Source of the DNA: Lunularia cruciata
Taxonomy: Eukaryota; Streptophyta; Marchantiopsida; Lunulariales; Lunulariaceae
Assembly: GCA_948567375.1 (NCBI GenBank)
Contig: OX419755.1
Span: 67,646,944-67,710,943, forward strand
DNA length: 64,000 nucleotides
Direction: 5' to 3'
Below, one piece after another: positions 10,254 to 21,859 of this stretch (positions are counted from its first letter, which is position 1; each line of letters starts with the position of its first letter). The position numbers and the translations under genes were made by a program. The notes under the pieces are model-generated. The model was not told where the DNA came from. It made no database searches and was given only the letters and a program-made list of their open reading frames with translations.

Positions 10254-11440
10254 GCTCCCAATAGGCGGCTCAAAATCTCCTATTGGGATTCTTTGTTTCC
10301 TTGATCATTTGGTTCTATAAACTCCATCTGGATAACTTGTTGAAGTCACCAATTCTTACGTGGACATTCAGCAATGCGATGTCTAACTTGGCAGCAAAAA
10401 AAAACAACCTCCATTTTGTTGCAATCTTTCTCTATCTACTACACCAAGTGGCCTCCATTGGATAGCATCAATCTCCATTGGTGCTGGTTCTTCCACCCGA
10501 GCGTATTGTACTGGTAAGCTTGGTGTAAGTCGAGGTCGAGACCAAGTTGTTGCAACCAAGGAATCAAAGCGCTCAGCCAATTGCATGGCTTCTTCTATGT
10601 TTTGTGGTTCTCTCATGGTCACCTCCAATTTGGTTCATGACTTCAATCTCCGCACAAATTGATCTAAAACTTCTCCTTCTATATATCTGGAATTTGCATG
10701 ATGATGTTCTGAAATTGTGTGATGTAGCCTCTTATGAAGCCGATCTGCTTCAACTCCACCAATGTATCTTGTGCGGCTCAGGTGGCATTTATAGTTTGAA
10801 ATTGACCAAGTATTGCATACTTGAATTTTGTCCATGTCAAGATTGGTGCAACAATCTATCATTCAGCTTGCTCCACTCAAAATTACCACCAAATTTTTGC
10901 CACACCATCCAATTGGCTAGAAGCCAAGAGAATCTATTTCCATTCATCTTGAAGATTGGTGGCTTCAAAGTAACATTCGCAATCAAACACAAAATTCTCC
11001 ATTGTGCTCAGAAGATTCTTGCCTTCAAACACCTTGGGTTTTGGAAATTGAATATGATCTTCTCCATCTCGGACTAGCGCTCTCTCTATATGTTCTTGTT
11101 ATTGTTGGTCTCATTCATCCAACAATCAAGTAAGGTGCTTGATTTGTTGCTGCATCACAAGGATAACGTCCGGTATTGCCACCATAGCTACTACTCTATC
11201 CTACTACTCCCAATTTATCTTATTGATTAACACATAGATACATCACGTCCACCTTTCTCCATAACTGACAATCGGAAGTATCAAGGGTTCCTCAGACACG
11301 ATGATCATATGTAGAAAATCCTGCCCAAAGCGTGAGGTGATGAATTGTGTGAAGTGGTGCTTGGGTAATATTTGGACATGAAAATCCCAATGTTTTGGCA
11401 GAAGTGGATTTGGTGGTCCATAAATTCCATCCATCCCATT
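10254..11440 (-). pseudogene. Gag region of chromovirus B
   Basis: Decayed minus-strand coding sequence between primer site and protease. The clearest piece is at 10,383-10,628, with EAMQLAERFDSLV, a typical end-of-capsid helix in plant gypsy Gag. A CCHC knuckle is not intact. Upstream parts at 10,635-11,200 hold only short broken frames. Confidence 0.6.
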
Positions 11441-11443
11441 CCT

Positions 11444-11455
11444 GCTCTAATTCCA
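11444..11455 (-). other. tRNA-iMet-type primer binding site of chromovirus B
   Basis: The minus strand reads TGGAATTAGAGC one base after the LTR end. This matches the usual TGGTATCAGAGC at 10 of 12 positions. Confidence 0.75.
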
Positions 11456-11456
11456 A

Positions 11457-11805
11457 TGTAAAAGACCAAGATCGAGGAGAGAAGTAGGAGAATGGAAACT
11501 TGAGACACTTGAACATGGGAAAACTCCGAATGCCTAGTATGAGCTTTGGCTTTGGTAATTATTGGTAGTATACAAGGCCCTTCAAAAGCTTCCTCAAGCC
11601 GCTTTCTTAGAGTCCAAGCCAAGTTAACTAGGAAGCTTCTCAAGAAGCTTCCTTCTAGAAGCTACTTACTTGGGGTGCAAGCTAAGCTAGCTGGGAAGCT
11701 TCCCAAGAAGCTTCCTAGATACTTCCAAAATATTCTAGGCTAATTTGTTGTATGTGCTACTTTGTAAGCCCGACTAACTTTGTTGCTAAACTCCATATTG
11801 TTATA
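11457..11805 (-). repeat. 5' LTR of chromovirus B
   Basis: 349 bp, starting TGTAAAAGACC and ending GTTATA on the plus strand (CA end mutated to TA). It lacks one of the three GAAGCTTC-containing rounds of its partner but keeps heat-shock-like blocks near 11,631-11,672 and 11,694-11,716. Confidence 0.88.
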
Positions 11806-11810
11806 ACCAA

Positions 11811-13244
11811 AGTCTCAAAAAATATACACAAAAAGGCATATGCATGTCATCCTAGCACCATCTCCTCATCTATCTCACCATGCCAACGTACTCCGGTCTC
11901 ATCCTGTTGGCTAGGACATGGGTCTCTACTCAACTCATCTGCATCATGGTTCACCACTCTAGGTCTATGAACAACCATGAAATCATACTCCTATAAAATC
12001 AAAGCCCATCGTGCAAGCTTCTTTGAAAGCTTGTCGGACTCTATCAACCACTTTAGTGGTTGATGATTAGTGATGAGAGTAAAAGGATTACCAAATAGGT
12101 AACATAAAAACTGTGCTACTGCTCAAAGCACTCTCCTTCATATGAACTATACTTTGCCTCCGTTGAATTGTTGGAGCAACTAGCATAAGCCACCACAAAC
12201 TCCTTCCCCTCATCATCATGTTGGGTGAGCACTACTCCGAGCTCCAACAAACCCCAATGAGTGTGAACCTAAAATGGTTATCCTCTAATTGGTCTTCTAA
12301 AAATAGGAGCATATGTCAACCTCTCCTTAAGCTCTACAAAAGCTCTCTCCTGCTCATCTCCCCAACACCACTCATATGTAAGCTTGGTCAGCTTTGCCAA
12401 GGCCTTAGCAATGGTACTAAATCCTCTAACATAGCAATAATAGAATTTTTCCAACCCAAGGAATGCTCGCTCTTTGCTTATTCTGTAGGTTGAGGAATAC
12501 GTGCAGTAGCCTCCACCTTGGTATGTTAAACACCAAGTCCTCTAGTGTAGATATTGTGACACAAATACTCAACCTACTTGTGAAAGAACCTACACTTCCC
12601 AAGATGTAATTTGAGTCCATGAGATCTCAACCTCTCAAACACCTCCAACAATTGTCTCTTGTGCTCCTCCACAATAGTGCTATAGACCAAAATGTCATCA
12701 ATATAACATTAAGTAAAATCCAATCCAACTAGGATCTTGTCCATGATCCTTTGGAAATAAGCAAGAGCATTCTTTAACCCAAATGGTAACAACCTCCACT
12801 GATATAACACATCTTTGCTGTGAGAATCAAAAGCCCAAAATGGTGTCTTGGACTTATCCTCTTCCCTGATTGGCAACTGATAATATCCTGCTCAAAGATC
12901 TAAAGTATTGAAGACCTTTGCATGCCCAATCGCATCAAAGATCTTTGATGTAGGCATGGCATCCTAATAAGCCCTAGCTTGTCAATTGATAGGACGGTAA
13001 TCTCCACACATTTGCCTATTTGTGTAGTTGCTATGTATATCCTTCTTGGTTGGCATCAATGTTGTTGATGGATACTCTCCATGTGAAATCTCCACCAAAC
13101 AAACCTCAAAAAGGTCTCTACTTTGACTCTGAATCAATATCCTCTCCATATCATTATATCAATAAGGATGTCAGAAAATTGGTGTATTGCTAGTCAACTC
13201 AATCCAAAGTCACTTTAGAGCATCCAAATCTTTCATACTAAAGG
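11811..13244 (-). pseudogene. Reverse transcriptase and RNase H of DP-R
   Basis: Collinear with DP-F 40,560-41,930. The catalytic CYIDDILVYS box is intact on the minus strand near 12,685-12,710. RNase H remnants at 11,990-12,200 include a DHQPLKWLIES-type segment. The 5' end was cut by L2 at 13,244; the reading continues at 17,741. Many stops. Confidence 0.78.
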
Positions 13245-15126
13245 TATGGTACACACATTTTTCATTTTGGACAAGTTTTAAAGAAGAAGTGCCTTGTTGA
13301 AACCAAATTGAAACCAAATAGAGAAGAAATGAGGGGAAACCTGTGTTTTGATTAGGCTTGAGGACGTCAACTTTGTATTGGAGGAAGAAGGACTTGGATT
13401 GGATCAAACCCTAAGAAGCTTACTTTTTGTCAAAGGAGGGAAAAGCTCAGACCAAACGCTGAAGGAGGGTTTCTTTGCATCAAAATGGAGGTTATAGGTC
13501 AGGATTCTTGCGGGAGCTGTATCTCATTGAAAAATAATCCAAATCATGAGTGTTATATCTCGTTGGAAGCGTCTCGTTTAGGGCTTTCCATTGCCACTAA
13601 AATTGCAGAGTTCAGAGGTCTGTAAAAGAAGTAACAAGTATTTGAAGTTTTGGAAGTAGATGTACAAAGTAGTTTGGTGTCTTCGGACTTCGGATTTTGG
13701 ATTTCAGACTATGAGTTTACATAACTTTGGGTCTAAAGACTTTGCCTTGAGATAAATATGATTCAACCTGAGGTAGTTAGACCTCAAAGTGCAATGAACA
13801 TGACTTCGAGAATCTTGCCAGAGGCGTTAGAGGAAGTTAAAGTAAGGAAATAAGATATTTAGGATACCCATGACTTCAATTTCAGTTCTGATTGAAGATA
13901 GGATAGAATTAGAAGAGAAATAGCAGTAGTGAATAAACCCAAAATGCAAAATCATATAGTAAATGTCTTTGGGTCAGTTACATGAGCAATTAGGGGAAAG
14001 TGGATTGCAAATTGAAGGCATAGATAGTGTACCCATGCTTTCAATTACAATTCTTGATGATGACATAATAGAATTAATAAAGGAATTGATAGTAGTTAGA
14101 CTTGAAGTAAGAAAGAAAAGAGTGTAGGTGTCTTTGGATTTGACATTTGACACTTTAGAGAAAATTGGGTTGGGAGATAGAGATTTAGAAGGATTAACTA
14201 TGATAAGAATTGTTGATCAAGAAAGAGAAATGTTAGAATTAGTAGAGGAGTTAGGAGTTATGAAACCCGAGGACAGAGTAGTGGTGAGTGAAGTTACTTC
14301 AAGATTGGAAGCCGAGGAAGAAGTAGATATCGGATTGGAGTAGTAACACATTTGAGATAGGAAGAGGTGTATTGTCATTTTGGATCTACATGTTAGAAGA
14401 GTGTTAGAAAACTATATAGTTGTTAGTAATTGTTGTTTGCTTCTCTATTTAAAGGTGGCATTTGCAATCTAATGTTGTTCAGTGCTCATTATTTTTGAGA
14501 ATAGATAAAACAAAGTGTTGTGAAGCAGTGCTTGTCGCTTGAGCTTGATTCCAAGTATCAACTCTATGTTTGTGTTTGTGAGTGTGTAGAGAAATTTGAA
14601 GTGCAAATGAGTGTGTTTGTTGGATGTTGGATTCCGCAGCCTTGATCTTCATTCTATGTGTTTGATCTTGAGTGAAGTGCAATCGAAACAATGCCTTGAT
14701 AGATTTGAGAGGAATTGTAGTGTTGGTAGTATTTTGCATTTGTGAATGTAGCATGAAGTTGATGTGAAGCAATTTTGATTGAGGAAGTTGTGCCTTTAGT
14801 GGAGGGGTAGAATATAATTATGAGGTGAAGTAGTTTTGCAGTGAAGTGTCATTTTTGGGAGAGCTTGAATCATCACAATCAAGATTGTTTAGAAAGAATT
14901 GAAAGAGTTTTGATTAAGAAGTGTTAATTTGTGATGAGACTGCAAGTCAGAGCTTGTTACTCTCCTCTAGGTGTGGTTTCTACCTGAGAGATTAAAGATG
15001 CAACCAAGAAGAACTAAAGATTTCTACTGTTTGACTTTGTATTTGGATATTTCTGATCTGTATCTTTGCAGGAACAAACTTTACTTACATGATTACCGCA
15101 AAAGTGATATTTGTTGTGTTGTCACA
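13245..15126 (+). repeat. 5' LTR of L2
   Basis: It begins TATGGTAC (TGTGGTAC in the other copies) and ends GTTGTCACA. A reading-frame remnant at 14,128-14,343 contains VDQEREMLELVEELGVMKP, the block shared with the long L1 LTR. A TATTTAAAGG promoter-like box lies near 14,450. Confidence 0.88.
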
Positions 15127-15129
15127 TGA

Positions 15130-15150
15130 TTTTTGGCGCCGTTGCTGGGG
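15130..15150 (+). other. Primer binding site of L2 (GGCGCC type)
   Basis: TTTTGGCGCCGTTGCTGGGG starts a few bases after the LTR end. This is the GGCGCCGTTGCCGGGGA-type primer site known from plant Tat/Athila-lineage gypsy elements, with one C-to-T change. Confidence 0.85.
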
Positions 15151-15847
15151 ATACAATCTTTAGGAGTGAAAGGATACAAAGTTTTGTTATTATGTTGTAA
15201 TAGAGGAGGAGAATGAGGAGAATTTTCAATAATTTTCAAGAATGTTCAAGAATTAAATCAAGACCCGAAGGAGTCTACTTCCTCTGAAGAGTCAAACAAG
15301 GAATCGTGTTTTTGGAGTGAGTTGGAGCATACAGTGGCCACAACACTCTGTGGGTCACCAGCGCTTAGCATTTTTGAACCCTTATCTCTTGAGAAAGTGG
15401 ATCCAAAGACAAAGACACATTTCCTTGAGTTCTTGATTGTCTTGATCTTGAACAGTCACCTTCAGATTCTTGGCTACTAACAATGAATTTAAATCTTGGA
15501 GTGATTTGGAGTGGACATCACCTTGTTTGGTTTGCAATTTGCTACGTTCAAAAAAGGAAAAGAAAAAATTAGTTTACAATAGAGGGAAGGAAGACTACAA
15601 ATCTCAGAGCAAAACTTGAATCAAAAGACAATAATCCATGTTGGGCTAAAGTGATCTATTTGGAGGACTCAATTGAGCATGTAGAGAAGGAAATTATTGA
15701 ATCATTGACAAAGACCACTTTAATTATTAATTTTGTGCAGGACGCTGTCCAAAATCAAGCAAAGAAACATTGCATTTGTCATTTTATTCATGATGTTGAA
15801 TCCTTGCTGTGTGTTTATAGAGACACTCACATTTGAGGGAAGGGGTA
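15151..15847 (+). other. Short interior of L2 without pol genes
   Basis: About 700 bp. The longest frame is 61 codons (15,651-15,836) and matches no family I recognise. The polypurine tract TTTGAGGGAAGGGGTA ends at 15,847 directly before the 3' LTR. Confidence 0.7.
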
Positions 15848-17735
15848 TGTGGTACCCACATTTTTCATTTTGGACGAGTTTTAAAGAAGAAGCGCCTTGC
15901 TTAAACCAAATTGAAACCAAATGGAGAAGAAATGAGGTGAAACCCGTGTTTTGATCAGGCTTGAGGAGGTCAAATTTGTATTGGAGGAAGAAGGACTCAG
16001 ATTGGATCAAACCCAAAGAAGCTTACTTTGTGCTAGAGGAGGGAAAAACTCAGACTAGACGCTGATGGAGGGTTTCTTTGCATCAAAATAGAGGTTACAA
16101 GTCATGATTCTTGCTGGAGCTGTATCTCATTGAAAAATAATCCAAATCATGTGTGTTATATCTCGTTGGAAGCATCTCGTTTAGGGCTTTCCATTTCCAC
16201 TAAAATTGCAGAGTTCAGAGGTCTGTAAAAGAAGTAACAAGTATTTGAAGTTTTGGAAGTAGATGTACAAAGTAGTTTGGTGTCTTCGGATTTCGGATTT
16301 TGAACTTTGGGTTCACATGACTTTGGGTCTAAAGACTTCACCTCAAGACAAATATGATTCAACCAGAGGTAGTCAAACCTCAAAGTGCAGTGAACGTAAC
16401 GTCAAGAATCTTGCGAGAGGCATTAGAGGAAGTTAGAGTAAGGAAATAAGATATTTAGGATACCCATGACTTCAATTTCAGTTTTGATTGAAGATAGAAT
16501 AGAATTAGAAGAGAAATAGCAGTAGTGAATAAACCCAAAATGCAAAATCATATAGTAAATGTCTTTGGGTCAGTAACATGAGCAATTAGGGGAAAGTGGG
16601 TTGCAAATTGAAGGCATAGATAGTGTACCCATGCTGTCAATTACAATTCTTGATGATGACATAGTAGAATTAATAAAGGAATTGATAGTAGTTAGACTTG
16701 AAGTAAGAAAGATAGGAGTGCAAGTGTCTTTGGATTTGACATTTGACACTTTAGAGAAGAGTGGGTTAGGAGATAGAGATTTAGAAGGATTAACTATGAT
16801 AGGAATTGTAGACCAGGAAAGAGAAATGTTAGAATTAGTAGAGGAGTTAGGAGTTATGAAACCCAAGGACAGAGTAGTGGTGGGTGAAGTTACTTCAGAT
16901 TGGAAGCTAAGGAAGAAATAGACATTGGATTGGAGTAGTAACACATTTGAGATAGGAAGAGGTAGATATGAAGAGGCGTATTGTCATTTTGGTTCTACAC
17001 GTTAAAAGAGTTGTTAGGAAACAATATAGTTTTTAGTAGTTGTCATTTGCTTCACTATTTAAAGGTTGCATTTGCAATCTAATGTTGTTCAGTGCTCATT
17101 ATTTTTGAGAATAGATAAAACAAAGTGTTGTGAAGCATTACTCCTTGCTTGAGCTTGATTCCGAGTATCAACTCTGTGTTTTTGTTTGTGAGTGTGTGGA
17201 GAAATTGAAGTGCAAATGAGTGTGTTTGTTGGATGTTGGATTCCGCAACCTTGATCTTCATTCTGTGTGTTTGATCTTGAGTGAAGTGCAATTGGAACAA
17301 TGCCTTGATAGATCTGAGAGGAATTGTAGTGTTGGTAGTATTCCACATTTGTGAATGCAACGCAAAGTTGATGTGAAGCAATTTTGATCAATGAAGTTGT
17401 GCCTTTAGTGGAGGGGTAGAATATAATTCTGAGGTGAAGTAGTTTTGTAGTGAAGTGCAGTTTTTGGCAGAGCCTAATTCATCACAATCAAGATTGTTTG
17501 GAAAAAATTGAAGGAGTTGTGATTAAGAAGTATTAATTTGTGATGAGTCTGCAAGTCAATGCTTGTTACTCTCTTCTGGGTGTGGTTTCTTCGTGAGAGA
17601 TTAAAGACACAACCATGAAGAACTAAAGATTGTTACTGTTTGACTTTGTATTTGGAAATTTCTGATTTGTATCTCTACGGGAATGAACTTTACTTACCTG
17701 ATTACTACAAAAGTGATATTTGTTGGGTTATCACA
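15848..17735 (+). repeat. 3' LTR of L2
   Basis: It begins TGTGGTACCC and ends GTTATCACA. A 106-codon frame at 16,601-16,921 is the best-kept short-LTR version of the family L protein block (LTFDTLEKSGLGDRDLEG). Confidence 0.9.
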
Positions 17736-17740
17736 AAAGG

Positions 17741-18984
17741 CAAAACAACTTGTGTAACTCCTCAAGAACCTCCAAACTCTCCATCTTTCCTCTCTTGTAA
17801 GCTTGGGTCCAAGATATGGCTCTCAAGTATCCTCTATAAATGTCATAGGAGTGGAAGACATATTGATTGGTTGTTATACTAGACCCTTGGGAGCAATAGT
17901 GTCATGCTCCCAACCTCAATGTGAAAAACTCCCTCTGATCTGGCTGCAAGCTCTGTACGTCCTCTAGCTGCATCTCATGTAGACCAAGGGTGTAATCCAA
18001 GTAGATCACGCTCACCTAGATGGACTTCAAGTCGACCACTCTCCCTAGTAGCCATTGGTTGTGTCCCAAGAATACCGTATCCACTCGGTCCATCGCCCCT
18101 CTCTTCCTTCTCCCCCCCCCCCCCCCCCAACATGTGCCTGAATTGTCTTGATAGGCACAAGGCTCACAAGTGTCCAAGTGGTGATGCATATCGAGTGCAT
18201 CATCCTATGTTGCTCTACCAAGCTAAGGCTCACAATCCAAGTCAAACATTTTAGGTCCATAGCCTAACCTAACAATTGAAGCCTAGATGCCTTTGACACT
18301 ATTGGAATAGTGGTAATACTAGTGCAAAAATCCATTGCCCGCTCTCTCTCATCGGCATTGGGCTCCACCAACTACTATAACTATGAGTCCTAAACCAGTC
18401 CAAGACCTCCCTCTCATAAAGCATGAGAGACCAAGAAACTCATAAGAGTGGGAAAAGCGGCTCTAGACTGTCCAACTAGGTTAACCACTGCCATAGGTGA
18501 CCTATCAACTACTACCACCATCTAAGAATGATGCCTAACATCCAAGATGTCATCAACAATGATGTGGTCTAGTCGCTAAATCCAGTCATAAGCACATTGT
18601 AGAACCTCTCTAAGTAAGAGGTTTGTCTACCAAAGATGAAGATGATGAGCCTGTGATCCCACTCTAGCTATATCTAACAAAACAATATATCCCATCCAAG
18701 AATGGACTTGATGTGTACTCACCACCACCCTACTGCAAGAATCACCCATCAAAGGAACATTCTCTAAAAGGTAAGTTGGAGAAACAGACTGATGGACTTG
18801 GAGATGTTGAAGTATGCTTAATATCTCCCAAAACACTCCAAAACAAGGATCATGAAGACCCAAACCTTGGCCAGCATGTGTATGTTCCTAACATGGCCAT
18901 CTAACAATCACCAAGTGAATAGGACCATGTTTCTCCAAGTCTTTCGTTCCTAACAAGGAAACGTCTACTGGTGGGGTCTTTTGG
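17741..18984 (-). pseudogene. C5 DNA methyltransferase of DP-R, motifs IV to X
   Basis: Continues from 20,868 across the L solo LTR. On the minus strand motif IV reads HLVIVRWPC with the catalytic Cys codon at 18,891-18,893; the next codon is TAG where the family has Gln. Motif VI is intact: YLLENVPLMGD, with ENV at 18,756-18,764. Motif VIII reads ARVGSQAHHLHLW. A GCH-rich HHHLDTCEPCAYQD segment shared with DP-F lies near 18,130-18,200. The enzyme would add methyl groups to cytosine C5. A 17-C run at 18,112-18,128 breaks the frame. Confidence 0.85.
18112..18128 (+). repeat. Homopolymer of 17 C
   Basis: Uninterrupted run of C inside DP-R. DP-F has TGAGGATGATGGA-type sequence at the equivalent place, so this is a local expansion or an assembly-sensitive spot. 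Confidence 0.95.
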
Positions 18985-20867
18985 TGTGACAACTTGGCAA
19001 ATATCACTTTTGCAATAATCGGGTAAGTAAAGTTCGTTCCCGTTGAGATACGAGTCAGAAATGTCCAAATACAAAGCAAACTAACAATTTCAGTTCTTCT
19101 TGAGTTCTTCTTTAGTCTCTCAGGTAGAAACCACACCCAGAAGAGAGTAACAAGCACTGACTCGCAGTCTTGTTACGAATTCACACTCCTTAATCACAAA
19201 TCCTTCAATTCTTTCCAAACAATCTTGATTGTGATGATTCAGGCTCTCCCGAAAATGGCACTTCACTGCAAAACGACCTTGCCTCAAAATTGTGTTCCAC
19301 TCCTCCACTGAAGGGACAACTTCCTCGATCAAAATTGCTTCACATCAACTTCGCACTGCACTCACAAATGCAGAATACTACCAACACTACAATTCCTCTC
19401 AGATCTGTCAAGGCATTGCTTCGATTGCACTTCACTCAAGATCAAACACACAGAATGAAGATCAAGGCTGTGGAATCCAACATCCAACAAGCACACTAAC
19501 TTGCACTTCGAATTTCTCCAAACACTCACAAACACAATTGCAAAGTTGATACTCAAAATCAAGCTCAAGCGATGAGCATTGCTTCACAGCACTTCGCTTT
19601 AGCTATTCTCAGAATTGAGCACTAAACAACATCTGACTGCGAATGACACTCTTAAATAGTGAAGCAATAGACAATTCTAACAACTATACCGTTGTACAAC
19701 AACTCTTCTAACCTACAGATCCAAAATGACAATGCAACCTTTCATATTTGTCTATTCAAATCTCAAATCGGTTACTAATCCGATCCGATGTCTACTTCGT
19801 CCTCGGCTTTCAAACCCAAACCCAAAGTAATCTTACTTCCTACTACTCTGTCCTCAGGTTTCACAACTCCTAATTCCTCCACTAATTCTAACATTTCTCC
19901 TTCTTGATATGAAATTCCTATCATAGTTAAGCCTTCTAAATCTCTATCTCCTGACCCACTCTTTTCTAAAGTGTCAAATGTCAAATCCAAAGACACTTGC
20001 ACTCCTATCTTTCTTACCTCGGGTCTAACTATTATCAATTTTTTTGCTAATTCTACTATATCCTCATCAAGAATTGTAATTGAAAGCATGGGTACACTAT
20101 CTACACCTTCAATTTGTAACCCACTTTCCCCTAATCACTCACGTTACTAACCCAAAGACACTTACTGTCAGATCTTGCACTTTGGGTTTATTTCACTACT
20201 GCTACTTTTCCTTCAATTCATGTTCCATCTTCAATTAGAACTGAAATTGAAGTCATGTGTATTCTAACTATCTTCTTTCTCTACTCTAACTTCCTCTGAT
20301 CCCTCTGGCAAAACTCCCAAAGTCACCTTCACTGCACTCCGAGGTCCGGCTACCTCTGATTTAGTCATCTTCATCTTGAGGCAAAGTCTTTAGACCCGAA
20401 GTCATGTAAACACAAAGTCCGAAGTACAAAATCCGAAGTCACATTGACCGGAAGACACTTTGACCCGAAGTACATCTACTCCAAAAACTTCAAATGCTTG
20501 TAACTTCTTTTACAGACCTCCAAACTTTGTGATTTTGGTGGAAACCGAAAGCCATGGACGAGACGCTTCCAACGAGATATAGCATGCTTGATTTGAACTT
20601 GTGTGCATTGAGATATAGCCCCCGCACGAATCCTTCAGCGTCTGCCCTCCTTAACGTCTGATCTGAGTTTTTCCCTCCTCTGACACGAAGTAAACTTCTT
20701 CGGTCTGATCCAAACCGAGCCCTTCTTCCTCTTACATGAAGTCGACTTCCTTGGGTCTGATCAAATCACAAGTTTGCACTCATTTCTTCTCCATTTGCTT
20801 TCAATTTGGTTTTAGCAGTGCATTTCTTCTTCTAAACTCGTCCAAAATGAAAAATGTGGGTACCACA
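18985..20867 (-). mobile_element. Solo LTR of family L inserted in the DP-R methyltransferase
   Basis: 1,883 bp, reading TGTGGTACCC at 20,867 and ending TGTCACA at 18,985 on the minus strand. Flanks TTTGG and TCTGG are a 5-bp target duplication with one change. A frame at 19,775-20,089 (minus) holds the LTFDTLEKSGSGDRDLEG block of the family L protein. The insertion falls between motif I and motif IV. Confidence 0.9.
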
Positions 20868-21800
20868 TCTGGTAACCCCTAACTAATGACATTGGTAATA
20901 ACTCAAGATACCAATAAGCCAAGTGTGTCACATGATAGAGAGAGACTCTCCTAGTAGTCTCATCTCTCTCCACATACAAATACCTCTGTACTTGTATACC
21001 CATATGTAGGACCGCAAATAGTCTAGTGTTAATCTCACCAAAAAACTCTAATAGACATACTTCCTCTATTAGATACTACCAAGCAATGAGTGTGGTATCC
21101 AAAAGTGTCAAGGTAATCAACTATGGAGGCTCATCCTCACATTGGTCTCCTGGTGGTACAAAGGTTCCACTCCAAGCCTACTGCACTAACTAGTCTGCAT
21201 GCTTCTGCAATGCCTCCTCTGAACTCCACAAAGGAATATCCAAGGTGGATGGAACAATCCCACTCGTACTCCAAATCCAAATGATCTCCTTTGGTACTGA
21301 AGTATCCTCTACATGGGCATTCCACTCCAATAACTCACTAGGCCAAGTAACAGAACCATTGAAAGCTGAAACTGATGTTGCTATGGTCCTGGACTGTAGT
21401 GAGCCAAGATTGCCACTATTGAAACGTACTAGTAGGTGACATACTCATCCCTCACTAGACTGCCAACTTGGTCTATAGGAGGTTGTCTATTCCCAACAAT
21501 CAATACTGAAACACATGGAGTATAGCACTGCTCCACCAACTAGCACATCATATAACTCAACTATTGTCACAATAGCCTAAGGTCTCACCACCGAGCTATC
21601 AATCAGATGACTAGGCTGAATTTGAACAACTAGCTCTCCACATGTGATGTATTGTGTCAAACCACCTCCTAGAGATAAATGGTTCTGAAATAGATACCTC
21701 TCCACATCGGTCTTCCATAACCCTAGACCAACAACTATAGCCTTCCCCAACATAAGGAGTTGCGCACCAAAATCTAATAAGACTCTCTACGGTGTATATT
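20868..21800 (-). pseudogene. Protease and N-terminal methyltransferase part of DP-R (motif I)
   Basis: The protease active site reads LLDFGAQLLMLGK near 21,750-21,795 (usual D-S-G-A has become D-F-G-A). A spacer with ITCGELVVQIQP follows, then a region with SELLEWNAHVEDTSVPKEI near 21,270-21,330. Methyltransferase motif I, the cofactor-binding strand, is at about 20,880-21,060: LEFFGEINTRL then GIQVQRYLYVERDE, against the usual L-E-L-F-G-G-I-G-T-G-L. The pre-insertion site of chromovirus A is preserved here at ~21,545-21,570. Confidence 0.8.
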
Positions 21801-21859
21801 CCTTGAAAGTCCTACCAAACAGAAAATCCACCTCTAGTTATCTAATAGGACAACACAAG

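Larger units (their letters stand above)
2446..11805 (-). mobile_element. Chromovirus B, full-length, inserted in DP-R
   Basis: Minus-strand Ty3/gypsy element with LTRs at 2,446-2,871 and 11,457-11,805 and the perfect 5-bp target duplication ACCAA (2,441-2,445 and 11,806-11,810). Order on the minus strand: primer site, gag, protease, RT, RNase H, integrase, chromodomain, polypurine tract. A solo L LTR at 3,080-6,857 separates the integrase C-terminus from the chromodomain. Frameshifts and altered catalytic residues show it is dead. Confidence 0.92.
13245..17735 (+). mobile_element. L2: non-autonomous LTR element of family L with long LTRs and a 721-bp interior
   Basis: LTRs at 13,245-15,126 (1,882 bp) and 15,848-17,735 (1,888 bp) flank only 721 bp. 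The target duplication AAAGG is perfect (13,240-13,244 and 17,736-17,740). Primer site and polypurine tract are present but no pol domains, so it would depend on proteins from a relative, as LARD-type elements do. It interrupts DP-R between methyltransferase and RT. The two LTRs are still close in sequence, mostly with C/T and G/A differences. Confidence 0.92.

Noticed and set aside
10547-11077. 176-codon plus-strand frame
   Set aside because: Antisense to the gag region of chromovirus B, with no domain and atypical composition.
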